A stretch of 55,982 nt of DNA, taken from a virus. Of this stretch, positions 1 through 8,766 are shown in pieces. Every line of letters begins with the position of its first letter. Positions within the stretch are counted from its first letter, which is position 1. Under the pieces are notes generated by a model. The model was not told the origin of the DNA. It made no database searches and saw only the letters and a list, made by a program, of their open reading frames with translations. A program made the position numbers and the translations under genes. Location: IMG/VR virus record IMGVR_UViG_3300034071_001545, positions 1 to 55,982 of that record. The stretch is one strand, 5' to 3'.

Positions 1-2319
1 TGGATTGCTTTTTACATATGCCCATTTGATTTTTCCGCCACTCATAATGGGCTCTGTTTCTGTAAGATTATATCTCTTTAGCATATCGTTATATGCGAGA
101 GCAGCCTTGCACTGAGCAGTAGAACCACCAACGAAGTGAAACAGTTCTCTGTCCTTGGGGTTGAAATCTGTCTTGGCGTCGGTATTGGCGATGAAACGAA
201 CAGAAGTATTCTTGGCAATGTCTTCAAGGTTGAACGACTTCATAGACGACTTGAAGTCCAGAATCTTCTTGTCCAGTTGCTTCTTGTCTGTGCCACGCAG
301 TATGTCTTCCAGCACCGAACTCATAAAATCTCTGAACTTCTTGGGGTAACTTGAACGCACAACGTCCAGACCCTTGATTTCAATGTCGTTGGTGTCCTTA
401 CCCAGTTCCATATTATACACCTTGAGCATGGCATAACGCTTCTTGACGATCCAAAATGCGGCTTGAGCAACAACGTCGGGAGCAATCTTGATGCGATTGT
501 CTGTACTGTTGAACATCTTTACCATCATCACCTTGTAAAAGTCATTCAAGCCGTCAGCAACTTCATTGATGGTATTGATAGCATATGGCTTGATATCTGT
601 TATCTTCTCGTGCTTGGCAAGAGAGTTGATGTCAAGATACAGCGAGTCAGTATCAATATAGATTACATAGTCCTTGTCTTTTGTATCGCAGCGTTTGTTG
701 AAGCGGGCATTTACAAACTTGGCACTGGTCTTGATGATTTCCTGACCAGTAAGTGTAACAGCGGATGCATTATCAAGATCATAGAATCTGAAAATCGGCA
801 GACCAAGAACACCATACAGTGAGTTGAGCAGAATCTTCTGCACTTGCTGACGACGCTTCCAAAATGCAGTAGCAGCCTTGTCGCCACTATCAGACGCTTC
901 TTTCATCTTGTTCTTGTATTCCACACGTTCAGCAAACCACTTCTTTAGAATATCTGGAATACAACCAATCTTTTTCTGATCATACACCACTCCGTTGGCA
1001 CTTACAGACAGATTGTTTTCCGCAAAGAACGTATTGAGTTGCTTGTATGTATATTTGTCGTCGGCAAAATCAACAACATCTTCTGTCTGCTTGGCAAACT
1101 TCTCTGCACTCCAGTTATTGATTACTGCCATCTTGGTCTCTGGAGAGATGTTGATGCTCATAATCACGCTGGGATACAGCGAGTTGATGTCGGCAGAACA
1201 TACCCAATCATATCGACCAGGCACAGGATCTTTTACATACGCACCGACAAATCCTTCTTCACTATCATCGTCGTCATCTCCAGCAGAGTCTTCGTCATCT
1301 TTCTGTTGTGGCTTGTTTGGAGCAACAAGTTTCTTGCGGCGAAGATATGTAAGCAACGCACCTTCAAGAATCTTGCTGGAAATGCTGAATTCTTCATAAC
1401 CCGTGTGACAAACGTGGCAGATGCTCTGTGCAAGGTCGATAAACTGCAACTTGTCATTCATCTTGCGAACAAGCACAATGTCGTGCAAGTTATACTCAAT
1501 GAACTTGTTGATGTCGGTCTTCTTCAAGTTGTCAAGAGAACCATCATAATCAACCTTACCAACACCAAGTTCTTCCTTGGCAACCGTATCCAGTCGATAG
1601 TTGGGCAAGTTCTTCTGACTGTATTTCTTATACAGCAAGATATAGTCCAGCGTATTCACGCCAGCGATGGTCATCTTGTTCTTGAACTTGTTGAAATAGC
1701 AAACTCCAATAGGAGACAACTGCCCAGCAGTTTCTTCATCAAACACCTTGAGCAGTCGAGCGTGAAGATATGGAAAGTCAAAGCCGTCAATGTTCCATCC
1801 GGTAGCAATAGTAGGATTGACTTCTCTCCACTTGGTCAAGAATGCCTTTAGCAAATCTTGTTCGTGCAGATACGCAGTTACTTCTGCACCGTGCATTACG
1901 CCATCTTTTACAACACCATCTTCATCAAGAACAAAGCAATAGTATTTGTTATTTGCCACATCGCACAACGCAATAGCAGTAATCTTCTGCACAGGATTCT
2001 CTACATTAGGATATCCACCAGTAGAATCCACTTCAATGTCAAGCACCGCAAGACGATGATTGGTAGATGCGTCGTCGCTGCTTCCATAAACATCTATCAG
2101 AAAACGAGTTTCAACAGGAACATCCGACTCAAGCAGTGAAGAATCTCGCGGATTGAACTTCTCAACACGCTCAAGTTCTTGACCATAAATAGACTTATAT
2201 TTTCCGCCCTTCTTCTTTTTATACGCATATGGCACATACTTCACTCTGGCATAACCATTTTGGTCATCCCAAACGTGCACAAAGTTGGCCTTGCGATCAT
2301 AGAATATGGCTTGATACAT
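1..2319 (-). CDS. Family B DNA polymerase (T4 gp43-like), C-terminus cut by window edge
   Basis: Replicative DNA polymerase with 3'-5' proofreading; 773 codons are present and the frame is still open at base 1. Visible motifs in order: Exo I LDIEVD (about residue 90), Exo II GWNIDGFDFPYL (about 165), Exo III YNLHDIV (about 245), polymerase motif A DINSLYPSVIM (about 350), motif B KILLNSLYG (about 450) and motif C YIDTDSLYLD (about 500). All catalytic acidic residues are present. The ATG at 2319 is preceded by no Shine-Dalgarno site; a TTGACA/TAGATT promoter ends six bases before it. It ends the minus-strand order of this window, after the glycosylation operon. A second polymerase, of family A, lies at 29331-30698. 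Confidence 0.96.
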   Translation of the reverse strand, partial: MYQAIFYDRKANFVHVWDDQNGYARVKYVPYAYKKKKGGKYKSIYGQELERVEKFNPRDSSLLESDVPVETRFLIDVYGSSDDASTNHRLAVLDIEVDSTGGYPNVENPVQKITAIALCDVANNKYYCFVLDEDGVVKDGVMHGAEVTAYLHEQDLLKAFLTKWREVNPTIATGWNIDGFDFPYLHARLLKVFDEETAGQLSPIGVCYFNKFKNKMTIAGVNTLDYILLYKKYSQKNLPNYRLDTVAKEELGVGKVDYDGSLDNLKKTDINKFIEYNLHDIVLVRKMNDKLQFIDLAQSICHVCHTGYEEFSISSKILEGALLTYLRRKKLVAPNKPQQKDDEDSAGDDDDDSEEGFVGAYVKDPVPGRYDWVCSADINSLYPSVIMSINISPETKMAVINNWSAEKFAKQTEDVVDFADDKYTYKQLNTFFAENNLSVSANGVVYDQKKIGCIPDILKKWFAERVEYKNKMKEASDSGDKAATAFWKRRQQVQKILLNSLYGVLGLPIFRFYDLDNASAVTLTGQEIIKTSAKFVNARFNKRCDTKDKDYVIYIDTDSLYLDINSLAKHEKITDIKPYAINTINEVADGLNDFYKVMMVKMFNSTDNRIKIAPDVVAQAAFWIVKKRYAMLKVYNMELGKDTNDIEIKGLDVVRSSYPKKFRDFMSSVLEDILRGTDKKQLDKKILDFKSSMKSFNLEDIAKNTSVRFIANTDAKTDFNPKDRELFHFVGGSTAQCKAALAYNDMLKRYNLTETEPIMSGGKIKWAYVKSNP

Positions 2320-2325
2320 AATACT

Positions 2326-2353
2326 AATCTAACATACGATGTGCGTATGTCAA
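2326..2353 (-). promoter_or_regulatory. Sigma70-like promoter for DNA polymerase B
   Basis: On the minus strand TTGACA (2353-2348), a 16-base spacer, then TAGATT (2331-2326). The -10 box ends six bases before the ATG at 2319, so the predicted transcript would start at or next to the start codon (leaderless). Confidence 0.6.
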
Positions 2354-2364
2354 GAACAGTAATC

Positions 2365-2922
2365 TTATTTTATTGCTTCAATGTTTAAGCTCATCAACAT
2401 ACCATTTTTATCTTTATGCGGAATATAAGCTTTACTATAATCGTCTATTGCGTAGATAGAATTATCCCACGTTCCTACGTGCGAAAATCCAAGCGATTTT
2501 AAATCTTTCTCTAAAGATATATAATCAAAACCAACATAGTGAAAGTTTTGGTCATAATCTTGCCCACCATACAAAAGTCCCATTAATGCATTAATGTTCT
2601 TATACTTAGTATAGTGCTCACAAATAGCTTCAAAATTTGGAACAGATAGTCTTAATATTCCATTAGGTATAAGAAGCTCATACCATCTGCGTAAAACATT
2701 ATTATAATCCCATCTACTGAAGTGTTCTAAAACGTGACACGCATATATCTCGTTTATACTTTCATTTTCGTAATTTCTTAAAAATTTTACATTATTTATC
2801 TCATCTACGCCAGGCAAATATCTGATGTCTATATTGATGTATCCGTCGAGGTGTTTTGTTCCACATCCAAGATGTAAACGCTTCATATCAGTATTTGATT
2901 TCATTGTATTTTGTGTATCCAT
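2365..2922 (-). CDS. SAM-dependent methyltransferase, class I
   Basis: 185 residues. Motif I is LHLGCGTKHLDGYINIDI near residue 15 (SAM-binding glycine loop followed by the acidic ribose ligand). CHVLEHFSRWD near residue 65 is the usual motif II region of Methyltransf_11-type enzymes found in glycan clusters. The acceptor is unknown; the neighbours (another FkbM-type methyltransferase, two glycosyltransferases) suggest a sugar or lipid-linked glycan rather than DNA. It overlaps the end of the upstream FkbM gene by 22 bases. An AGGAG site sits about eight bases before the ATG, one of the few clear Shine-Dalgarno sites here. Last gene of the operon. Confidence 0.82.
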   Translation of the reverse strand: MDTQNTMKSNTDMKRLHLGCGTKHLDGYINIDIRYLPGVDEINNVKFLRNYENESINEIYACHVLEHFSRWDYNNVLRRWYELLIPNGILRLSVPNFEAICEHYTKYKNINALMGLLYGGQDYDQNFHYVGFDYISLEKDLKSLGFSHVGTWDNSIYAIDDYSKAYIPHKDKNGMLMSLNIEAIK

Positions 2923-3527
2923 AATGCATCTCCTGCAATTTTTTCTTTTAATTCATATCCCATATCGGTCAATTTTTCAGAAGTGGACACGTCTGAGTTT
3001 TCATAACATTTTTCATTTTCTAAAGAAATTTCTAAAAATATCATTTTTGGTCTAAGTTCGCCAAGACCAATCAACGCTTTATATTCTGCCGATTGAATAT
3101 CCATATGAATTATGTCTATGTTAGATATATTCAAAATTTTACATAAAGTATCTATTCTAATAGATTTTACTTTTACCGGTGCATCGAATTTCATCCCCGC
3201 CCAACTTTTATATATTTTTTCACACGGCTTGTGTATAGATCCGGAACCTAGGAATTTAGAATCAATCGAGTTTGCATAAAAATCAATATAACCATCTTCA
3301 TCACATATTGCAAAATTATAAATTTCTAAGTTGTCTCTAAGTTCTTTTTTTTGAAGCATCTTGTTATATAATTTTACATCGGCTTCTATTGATACTACTC
3401 TGGCATTGCTTTGTGCACGTTTAATTTTCAACCCATCTCGTCCGTTATGACTTCCTATGTCAAAAACGGTGCCAATTTTGTTGTCACCAAAATATTCAGA
3501 TATCCATTTAATATCAAATTTACTCAT
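2901..3527 (-). CDS. FkbM-family methyltransferase
   Basis: 208 residues. VFDIGSHNGRDG (about residue 20) is the SAM-binding motif I, and IDIIHMDIQSAEYKAL (about residue 140) matches the FkbM signature in which an acidic pair follows an aromatic or methionine position. FkbM enzymes O-methylate sugars or small molecules, commonly in surface polysaccharide loci. The start overlaps the stop of the upstream PP-loop gene by four bases (ATGA), so it is probably translated by coupling. Composition is as AT-rich as its neighbours and visibly richer than the replication genes. Confidence 0.85.
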   Translation of the reverse strand: MSKFDIKWISEYFGDNKIGTVFDIGSHNGRDGLKIKRAQSNARVVSIEADVKLYNKMLQKKELRDNLEIYNFAICDEDGYIDFYANSIDSKFLGSGSIHKPCEKIYKSWAGMKFDAPVKVKSIRIDTLCKILNISNIDIIHMDIQSAEYKALIGLGELRPKMIFLEISLENEKCYENSDVSTSEKLTDMGYELKEKIAGDALWIHKIQ

Positions 3528-4576
3528 ATATCAATAGTTTTATTTTCATACATAGACGCCAAGTCAAAGTTTTTTATTTCTTCTCCATCATAAGCAGCAG
3601 AATATTTATCCAATTCATTTTTTATATAATTTCTATATTTTATATGAACACTTTCGAGAGCGGGGTAGTAATAGTTCTCTAGCCATGGAAAACTTATATT
3701 TTTATATTCTAATAATTCCGGAATGTCCAGTCCGTATTTGTTCATAGCGTGTATTAAACTGGCACCTTGTTTCAAAGGTCTAGCCGTCAGATAATGTGAT
3801 ATTTCATTGTTTCTATAATTAATGCCGTCTTTTATATTTGATATGCATAATTTTCTAAAGCATTTGTAACATTTTCCGCACGGAGACCCTTTCCCTCTAA
3901 CACAAGATATAGCTAGTTTTTTGTTATCAGTAACTATCTTTGAATTTAGGTATTCTGAGCAGGGTGCTGTTGCAAACACTAAACTCAACCCAGCGTTTTC
4001 AAACAGATTAAACCAAAAATTCCAATGACGATCTTCTGAAAAATTTCTATATTTATTTCCTTTATGGAGATATGTTGATTCCAACATCGTACCCGTTGCT
4101 ATATATCCAATATCCCAATAGTCGGCGAGTAGAATCAGTGCTGCGGATGGGGCCATGTCCGTACTAAATCCCAAAATTTCTCCATATCCGGTACGAATTT
4201 CCTCGTGACTTGACTCTATAATCCTGACATCCAGCCCATTTTCCTTAAAAACTTGTAGCGGATTATCTGCTCGCATAGCTGTTGGCAATGTTACATTTCT
4301 TTTATGAAAAAATAAAATTGTATCTTTTGGCAACAAACAATATGCCGCCATAGAATCTACCCCTCCACTAAAACATAGCGCGGCTCGATCTCGTTTTTTT
4401 CTTGAAAATTTATAATTTTTTAAATTTTTTTCCCATGGATAAAATAATACCAATTCGGCCAATCTTATTAAGTCTGGATGTACCTCTTGGAGTTTAAAAT
4501 AGTCTGGCATCAAAAAGAAAAATTCTCTTTGATTGTATTCAACTATTATTTTATTTTCTTCTTGTCTCCAATTCAT
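3524..4576 (-). CDS. QueC-like PP-loop ATPase/ligase
   Basis: 350 residues from the ATG at 4576, chosen because it lies one base after the upstream stop (TAATATG junction); an upstream in-frame extension to 4618 would overlap that gene. The PP-loop SGGVDSMAAY (about residue 77) binds ATP. Near residue 230 the pattern C-x7-C-x2-C-x2-C (CVRGKGSPCGKCYKC) matches the zinc site of QueC (7-cyano-7-deazaguanine synthase). The rest is not close enough to call QueC, and no other queuosine or archaeosine genes are present. The glycosylation neighbours suggest an adenylate-forming tailoring step on a sugar or side chain. Function is inferred only at fold level. Confidence 0.75.
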   Translation of the reverse strand: MNWRQEENKIIVEYNQREFFFLMPDYFKLQEVHPDLIRLAELVLFYPWEKNLKNYKFSRKKRDRAALCFSGGVDSMAAYCLLPKDTILFFHKRNVTLPTAMRADNPLQVFKENGLDVRIIESSHEEIRTGYGEILGFSTDMAPSAALILLADYWDIGYIATGTMLESTYLHKGNKYRNFSEDRHWNFWFNLFENAGLSLVFATAPCSEYLNSKIVTDNKKLAISCVRGKGSPCGKCYKCFRKLCISNIKDGINYRNNEISHYLTARPLKQGASLIHAMNKYGLDIPELLEYKNISFPWLENYYYPALESVHIKYRNYIKNELDKYSAAYDGEEIKNFDLASMYENKTIDI

Positions 4577-4577
4577 A

Positions 4578-5291
4578 TTAATTATAATAATTTTTCCAAC
4601 GTGTCTTATCTTCGGCATTTAAATAAGATGGATTAAAATTTGTTAATTCTTCTACGTCCAATATTTCGGGAAAGTTTATTTTTTTTATTAAATCATTTCT
4701 TAGAAACCATATGTTTTGTGACGTTTGTCCGATGAATCGATATCCTTTTGCTTTTGCAGTTTTATACATAGGACCAAATCCCGTCAAATTTTGAGGAGGA
4801 TTTGTCGAACGATTGCCATTTGGGTTATGCCAAATGTCATCGAGTGGATAATACCTCGGTTCTATCTCGGCCACAAAAAACTTAGGCAACCGATCAATAT
4901 CCATCAATACCCACGGATCGATGGAATCTATATCTAAACTCATAAATTCTATATCTTTAGGAACATTCATTTTTTCTAAAATAGAATTAATGTGATTGGG
5001 CGAACTTTTGTCTGCATCAACCCTGACCTGATAGGGATGTAGGTTTGGAAAACTTTTCTTTAATTCTAACATTTTTTTGGCATTATCGCTCGCTTCTATT
5101 GCATATACATCAAACCCAAGTGTCAATAACGTGTAAGTGTTGCTGTGCCATTCCCCATCGGCGGCTCCGATATCTAATACGTTCCCAGTAGTTATATTCA
5201 ATCTTCTTAATAATTCTTCGACAACACCGTCTTCTCCGCACTGAGAAGTGTTGTTTTTTTTAAAGTTTGCTAAATAGTTTGTAGTTTTCAT
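4578..5291 (-). CDS. SAM methyltransferase (FkbM-like)
   Basis: 237 residues. SQCGEDGVVEELL followed by NVLDIGAADGEWHSNTYTLL (about residues 17-60) is the N-terminal signature of a bacterial and phage methyltransferase group related to FkbM. The acidic IEFMSLDIDSIDPW (about residue 115) is the motif IV position. It is the third methyltransferase of the operon and not a recent duplicate of the others. Its start overlaps the stop of the fucosyltransferase-like gene upstream (ATGA). Substrate unknown; a glycan is the best guess from context. Confidence 0.75.
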   Translation of the reverse strand: MKTTNYLANFKKNNTSQCGEDGVVEELLRRLNITTGNVLDIGAADGEWHSNTYTLLTLGFDVYAIEASDNAKKMLELKKSFPNLHPYQVRVDADKSSPNHINSILEKMNVPKDIEFMSLDIDSIDPWVLMDIDRLPKFFVAEIEPRYYPLDDIWHNPNGNRSTNPPQNLTGFGPMYKTAKAKGYRFIGQTSQNIWFLRNDLIKKINFPEILDVEELTNFNPSYLNAEDKTRWKNYYN

Positions 5292-6235
5292 GCTTTGTTG
5301 CTTTTATAAAATTTTATAAATTTAATCAATCGCGAGGTCAAATCTTTACAATATTTTCTATAATTACCATGTGCCAGTTTCCTGAACTGTCTTGCGTTTA
5401 TTAGTATAGAATCATATTCATCTTGAGTCATTGTTTTTAATCTGTTACTTAGTGCATCCATATTAATATTTCCCGTACTATTATCATAATACGGTCTTAA
5501 ATCGACAAAACAATTTGTAGGGATATGATTTTCTATTCTAGGATCTCCCAGATATAAAGTAACTTTATCAGATGCGATACCGTCCCATATTTTTTCTGTT
5601 ATATAATTTGGCTGTATTGTATTTTCTAGCGCCAAAATAAAATCTATATTGGGATTTTTTAATAACTCTGTTTTTTCTTTTCTCCAATAATCACTTTTAG
5701 ATTGTTGGTTGTTCCAACCCAAGCCAATAATTTGGCTACCTTCGTGATGTTGTAAAAAATATGTTCCCATAATTTTTCTTAGATGGCAAATATTTTTGTA
5801 TCCAGACGGCAGCGATTCCGAAAATGAATTTTCTGGTCGTAATATATTTCCAGCAAAAAATACCCCACGTTTATTTATCGTTGTTATTTCTCTGGTAATA
5901 TACTCGTATGGGTCCGCGTAAGTTGGGTACCACTGAAAAGCATCATCTGTACAAAACGAGATTTGATTTTCTTTTGAAATATCTGGATCGTATGCTACAA
6001 CTAAAAGCATTTTATCAAAATTATTGTAGCACCATTGACGGTGGTTTGATATGGGAGGTTCATACGCGATATATATCGTTTTATGTAAAAGTTCTGGATA
6101 TTTGATTGACGATTGCGAAATTATGATATCAGCATCATTTTTATCTGACACAATATCAATTCCATTTCGAGCGTTAAACATGGAAATGTCCAAGTTCATT
6201 CTTCCAGTAATGTATACTTTTGATTTACCGGTCAT
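5288..6235 (-). CDS. GT10-type alpha-1,3-fucosyltransferase-like glycosyltransferase
   Basis: 315 residues. ALENTIQPNYITEKIWDGI (about residues 203-221) followed by LYLGDPRIENHIPTNCFVD is the conserved donor-binding region of family GT10 fucosyltransferases (canonical form FENS-x-x-x-DYVTEK and YxGAPxIxxxxP). GT10 enzymes transfer fucose from GDP-fucose to an acceptor sugar. The N-terminal half (acceptor side) is divergent. No signal peptide or membrane anchor is seen, so it should act in the cytoplasm of the infected cell. ATGA overlap with the upstream dehydrogenase-like gene. Confidence 0.86.
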   Translation of the reverse strand: MTGKSKVYITGRMNLDISMFNARNGIDIVSDKNDADIIISQSSIKYPELLHKTIYIAYEPPISNHRQWCYNNFDKMLLVVAYDPDISKENQISFCTDDAFQWYPTYADPYEYITREITTINKRGVFFAGNILRPENSFSESLPSGYKNICHLRKIMGTYFLQHHEGSQIIGLGWNNQQSKSDYWRKEKTELLKNPNIDFILALENTIQPNYITEKIWDGIASDKVTLYLGDPRIENHIPTNCFVDLRPYYDNSTGNINMDALSNRLKTMTQDEYDSILINARQFRKLAHGNYRKYCKDLTSRLIKFIKFYKSNKA

Positions 6236-6927
6236 GTTTTGCTGTTTTGCTTGATTATAAATTTGGCAATATCAGTTTTAAGCAAATCGCAGTTTGGTAT
6301 AACACAATGCCCGCCAATCTTTCCATCTACGTGTTTTAAATTATATCTCGCATATTGCGGAAATCCTATCTTTTCATATCCCTCGTTGTATGTTTGATTT
6401 GATTTTGAGTATACCATATCAAAATCAAGATCATGCTTCTTACAGAAGTTGTATATTTCCTTTTCTGCGATTATATTCAATCCATATAAAGTTGTGCAAT
6501 ACAACTTCATAACTTCAAGCGATTCTTGGCTATCGTGTTCTTCGACGGATATACCAACTTCGTTGAAGTATTTTACCAAGTATTCACATCTTGGGGCTAA
6601 ATATTTGACAAATGTCTTTAAGCTCTGTTCTAAATGCGGATGTATTCCTCGCACCGGAGAGTAATATGATTTGCATTTCTTGGCGGTTTTCATCGGAACC
6701 GTACTATGAATAACAATATACTTTGGCTTATACAACTTCTTGTATCTTTTAACTTCACGCACAAACTCCTTGCTGTACGGGAAGCAGATATGCATTACTT
6801 CGCATTTATTGACAGTGCTGCTGGTGTTAATATCAACCGCTTCTACGGTATATTTTTCCTTTAGTACATTATATAAAGATTTTCCAATCTCGCCAAATCC
6901 TATTATTAGGTCTACTTTATTTTTCAT
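6232..6927 (-). CDS. NAD-binding nucleotide-sugar-dehydrogenase-like protein
   Basis: 231 residues from the ATG at 6927, chosen because it overlaps the upstream stop (ATGA); a five-codon extension to 6942 is possible. The Rossmann glycine motif is LIIGFGEIGKS at the N-terminus. IHSTVP and GIHPHLEQSLKTF follow in the middle, and GGHCVIPNC near the C-terminus resembles the GGHCIPVDP motif of UDP-glucose/GDP-mannose dehydrogenases. It is about half their usual length (around 430) and lacks the catalytic cysteine segment in the usual place, so an oxidoreductase or a divergent sugar-binding protein are both possible. Sits between the two glycosyltransferases. Confidence 0.68.
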   Translation of the reverse strand: MKNKVDLIIGFGEIGKSLYNVLKEKYTVEAVDINTSSTVNKCEVMHICFPYSKEFVREVKRYKKLYKPKYIVIHSTVPMKTAKKCKSYYSPVRGIHPHLEQSLKTFVKYLAPRCEYLVKYFNEVGISVEEHDSQESLEVMKLYCTTLYGLNIIAEKEIYNFCKKHDLDFDMVYSKSNQTYNEGYEKIGFPQYARYNLKHVDGKIGGHCVIPNCDLLKTDIAKFIIKQNSKT

Positions 6928-7682
6928 ATTATTCGGGAACAATTAGATATTGACATATGCAATGGAGAATTCCAAGATTTATTTTTTCTTTTTTCCAAAA
7001 TTATTTCTTTTATTTTTTTTCTTTCATCAGATTCCAATGAAGTTTCTGGAGACTTTGTTATATTACTATCGTGATATCTCCTGTAAAAAAATGGCACATC
7101 TATCTTGGACGTAAAATTTCCCACCGCTTCAAACCGTTCTGAAAATTCCGTATCTGCCCCGCACCGCCAAGGAAAAAATCCACGCATATCAAAAAAGCTA
7201 TACTTTTTTATTAAAAAAACTCCGTGCGCAAATATCGGAGATAGCATTAAATTTTCTATATCGTGGTATCCTCTTATATTTTCAAAGTTGTAAAATTTAA
7301 ATTTTAAAATTTTTTTATCATTAAATTTACTCAATAATGTTTCAATCATATCTTCCATCATTATATCGTCGGAGTCAAAAAATAATATATTATCGTATTT
7401 TGCGTACCGGGTCAGTGTGTTTCTTATTACATATGGCCCCACATTTTTTGAAAAAAAGAAAACTTTTATATTTTTATCCAATAACCACGAATTACTAGAG
7501 ATGAATTTCAGCGTGTCATAGCAGTTGTCTATTCCCAATAATATCTCAAAATTGCTACATTTTTTTGCGGAGTGTATTGCCGATTTGATGCATTCCTCCA
7601 AAAATTTTGTATTTTTATAAGTGGGAATTACGATAGATATATCGTATCTTTTTTTCACAAAAGCATATAACCGTTTAAACAT
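6924..7682 (-). CDS. Family 2 (GT-A) glycosyltransferase
   Basis: 252 residues. SIVIPTYKNTKFLEECIKSA near residue 15 is the GT2 N-terminal strand-loop, and ILFFDSDDIM (about residue 97) supplies the DxD metal/nucleotide-sugar motif. FFPWRCGADTEFSERFE (about residue 170) resembles the acceptor-side ED region. It starts three bases after the stop of the Pro/Thr-repeat gene, the tightest link between that protein and the glycan enzymes. Strongly AT-rich with lysine- and phenylalanine-rich coding. Confidence 0.87.
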   Translation of the reverse strand: MFKRLYAFVKKRYDISIVIPTYKNTKFLEECIKSAIHSAKKCSNFEILLGIDNCYDTLKFISSNSWLLDKNIKVFFFSKNVGPYVIRNTLTRYAKYDNILFFDSDDIMMEDMIETLLSKFNDKKILKFKFYNFENIRGYHDIENLMLSPIFAHGVFLIKKYSFFDMRGFFPWRCGADTEFSERFEAVGNFTSKIDVPFFYRRYHDSNITKSPETSLESDERKKIKEIILEKRKNKSWNSPLHMSISNCSRII

Positions 7683-7685
7683 ATT

Positions 7686-8498
7686 TTATATTGAAAATTC
7701 CGGCGTCGAAGTAGGTGTCGATGTAGGAGTATTTGTTGGCGTAGCTGTAGCAGGTACTGGTGTAGGTGTCGATGTAGGAGTATTTGTTGGCGTAGGTGTA
7801 GCAGGTACTGGTGTAGGTGTCGTTGTAGGAGTATTTGTTGGCGTAGGTGTAGCAGGTACTGGTGTAGGTGTCGTTGTAGGAGTATTTGTTGGCGTAGGTG
7901 TAGCAGGTACTGGTGTAGACGTTGGAGATACCGGCGTTGAGGTAGGTACTGGTGTAGGTGTGGCAGGTACTGGAGTTGACGTAAGAGTTGGAGAAATCGT
8001 CGGACTTGGAGATATAGTCGGGGTCGGCGTATTAGTAGGAGTCGGCGTTGGAGTAGGACTGGTTGTCGGGGTCGGCGTATTAGTAGGAGTCGGCGTTGGA
8101 GTAGGACTGGTTGTCGGGGTCGGGCTGGTTGTTGGGCTCGGGGATGGAGTAGGAGTCGGACTGGGGGTTGGAGTTGCGGTAGGAGGAAGAAGCATCAACG
8201 GGCGTTTATTACTAACAAACTTCCACCCAGTATTTGAAACTTCCGATGTATTTTTTACATAAAAAAATGAACCAGTTTCTATATTTCTCAGCAAACCAAT
8301 ATCCTGTAATGTCTTGTATATAAAATTTGTTGTGGTTCTTTGAAAAAATACGTTTTCCCAAACACCATTAGGTTTTGATCCAGAGTAGTTAATTTTATAA
8401 AATGAGCCACTTTTAAAGAATAATGCACCCTGTGGAGCATATATAATGCCATTCGGATTACCGTCTGGTGGCGGGTTTCTTTTTATAAATAGACTCAT
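7686..8498 (-). CDS. Pro/Thr-repeat (mucin-like) protein with small N-terminal domain
   Basis: 270 residues. The first about 100 residues look globular (aromatic-rich, with [11 protein letters not shown] and [11 protein letters not shown]). The rest is a low-complexity stalk of Pro-Thr-Ser repeats with units such as [17 protein letters not shown] (17 residues) and [16 protein letters not shown] (16 residues). Thr and Ser next to Pro are classic O-glycan acceptors in other systems; here that is inference from the glycosyltransferases encoded immediately downstream. It could be a fibre stalk, a decoration protein or a secreted protein. No signal peptide is seen. Upstream neighbours are a zinc ribbon and a one-helix membrane protein. 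Confidence 0.85.
   Translation of the reverse strand: MSLFIKRNPPPDGNPNGIIYAPQGALFFKSGSFYKINYSGSKPNGVWENVFFQRTTTNFIYKTLQDIGLLRNIETGSFFYVKNTSEVSNTGWKFVSNKRPLMLLPPTATPTPSPTPTPSPSPTTSPTPTTSPTPTPTPTNTPTPTTSPTPTPTPTNTPTPTISPSPTISPTLTSTPVPATPTPVPTSTPVSPTSTPVPATPTPTNTPTTTPTPVPATPTPTNTPTTTPTPVPATPTPTNTPTSTPTPVPATATPTNTPTSTPTSTPEFSI
7711..7914. repeat. Four tandem 51-bp repeats inside the Pro/Thr protein gene
   Basis: Near-identical 51-base units begin at 7711, 7762, 7813 and 7864 and encode 17-residue Pro/Thr units. Units differ by only a few bases (for example cgatg versus cgttg), which indicates recent slippage or unequal recombination. In frame throughout. Confidence 0.9.
8017..8112. repeat. Two tandem 48-bp repeats plus a partial third in the same gene
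   Basis: Units start at 8017 and 8065, and a shortened copy begins at 8113. They encode 16-residue Pro/Thr/Ser units and form a second, separate repeat family in the same protein. Confidence 0.88.
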
Positions 8499-8517
8499 TC
8501 TTGTATTATTATAACTA

Positions 8518-8766
8518 TCAGGAGATGGTCAAAAAACGCCGTTCTTTTACCCCCATAGTATATAAATTTAGTCTATTCCATTTGCCGCAGTGAGGACAAT
8601 TTGATATATACCTATTTTTATCTGGCATATAGTTGTTTGTTGCAAATGTTAAATTACAGCTTCCACATACCACATTTATTTTTGTGCGTGGATATAATGA
8701 TACTATTGGCTTATCTATATACTTTGCCAAACAGGTATCGTCGGAATTGATGATGATTTTAATCAT
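8518..8766 (-). CDS. Small zinc-ribbon protein
   Basis: 82 residues. CGSC (about residue 34) and CPHC (about residue 57) form a two-knuckle zinc ribbon with a 20-odd residue spacer. The N-terminus ([10 protein letters not shown]) and C-terminus are unrecognised. It overlaps the end of the upstream membrane-protein gene by eight bases, so the two are probably co-translated. Role unknown; it lies between the membrane protein and the Pro/Thr-repeat protein. Confidence 0.7.
   Translation of the reverse strand: MIKIIINSDDTCLAKYIDKPIVSLYPRTKINVVCGSCNLTFATNNYMPDKNRYISNCPHCGKWNRLNLYTMGVKERRFLTIS

Noticed and set aside
1039-1851. Long plus-strand frames such as this one, 8933-10489 and 11140-12864
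   Set aside because: They lie opposite clearly recognised minus-strand genes (PolB, rIIB, rIIA), have low-complexity Ile/Val-rich translations and no motifs or ribosome sites.
7711-8112. CRISPR array or satellite repeat
   Set aside because: The repeats are contiguous, in frame and encode Pro/Thr units; there are no spacers.
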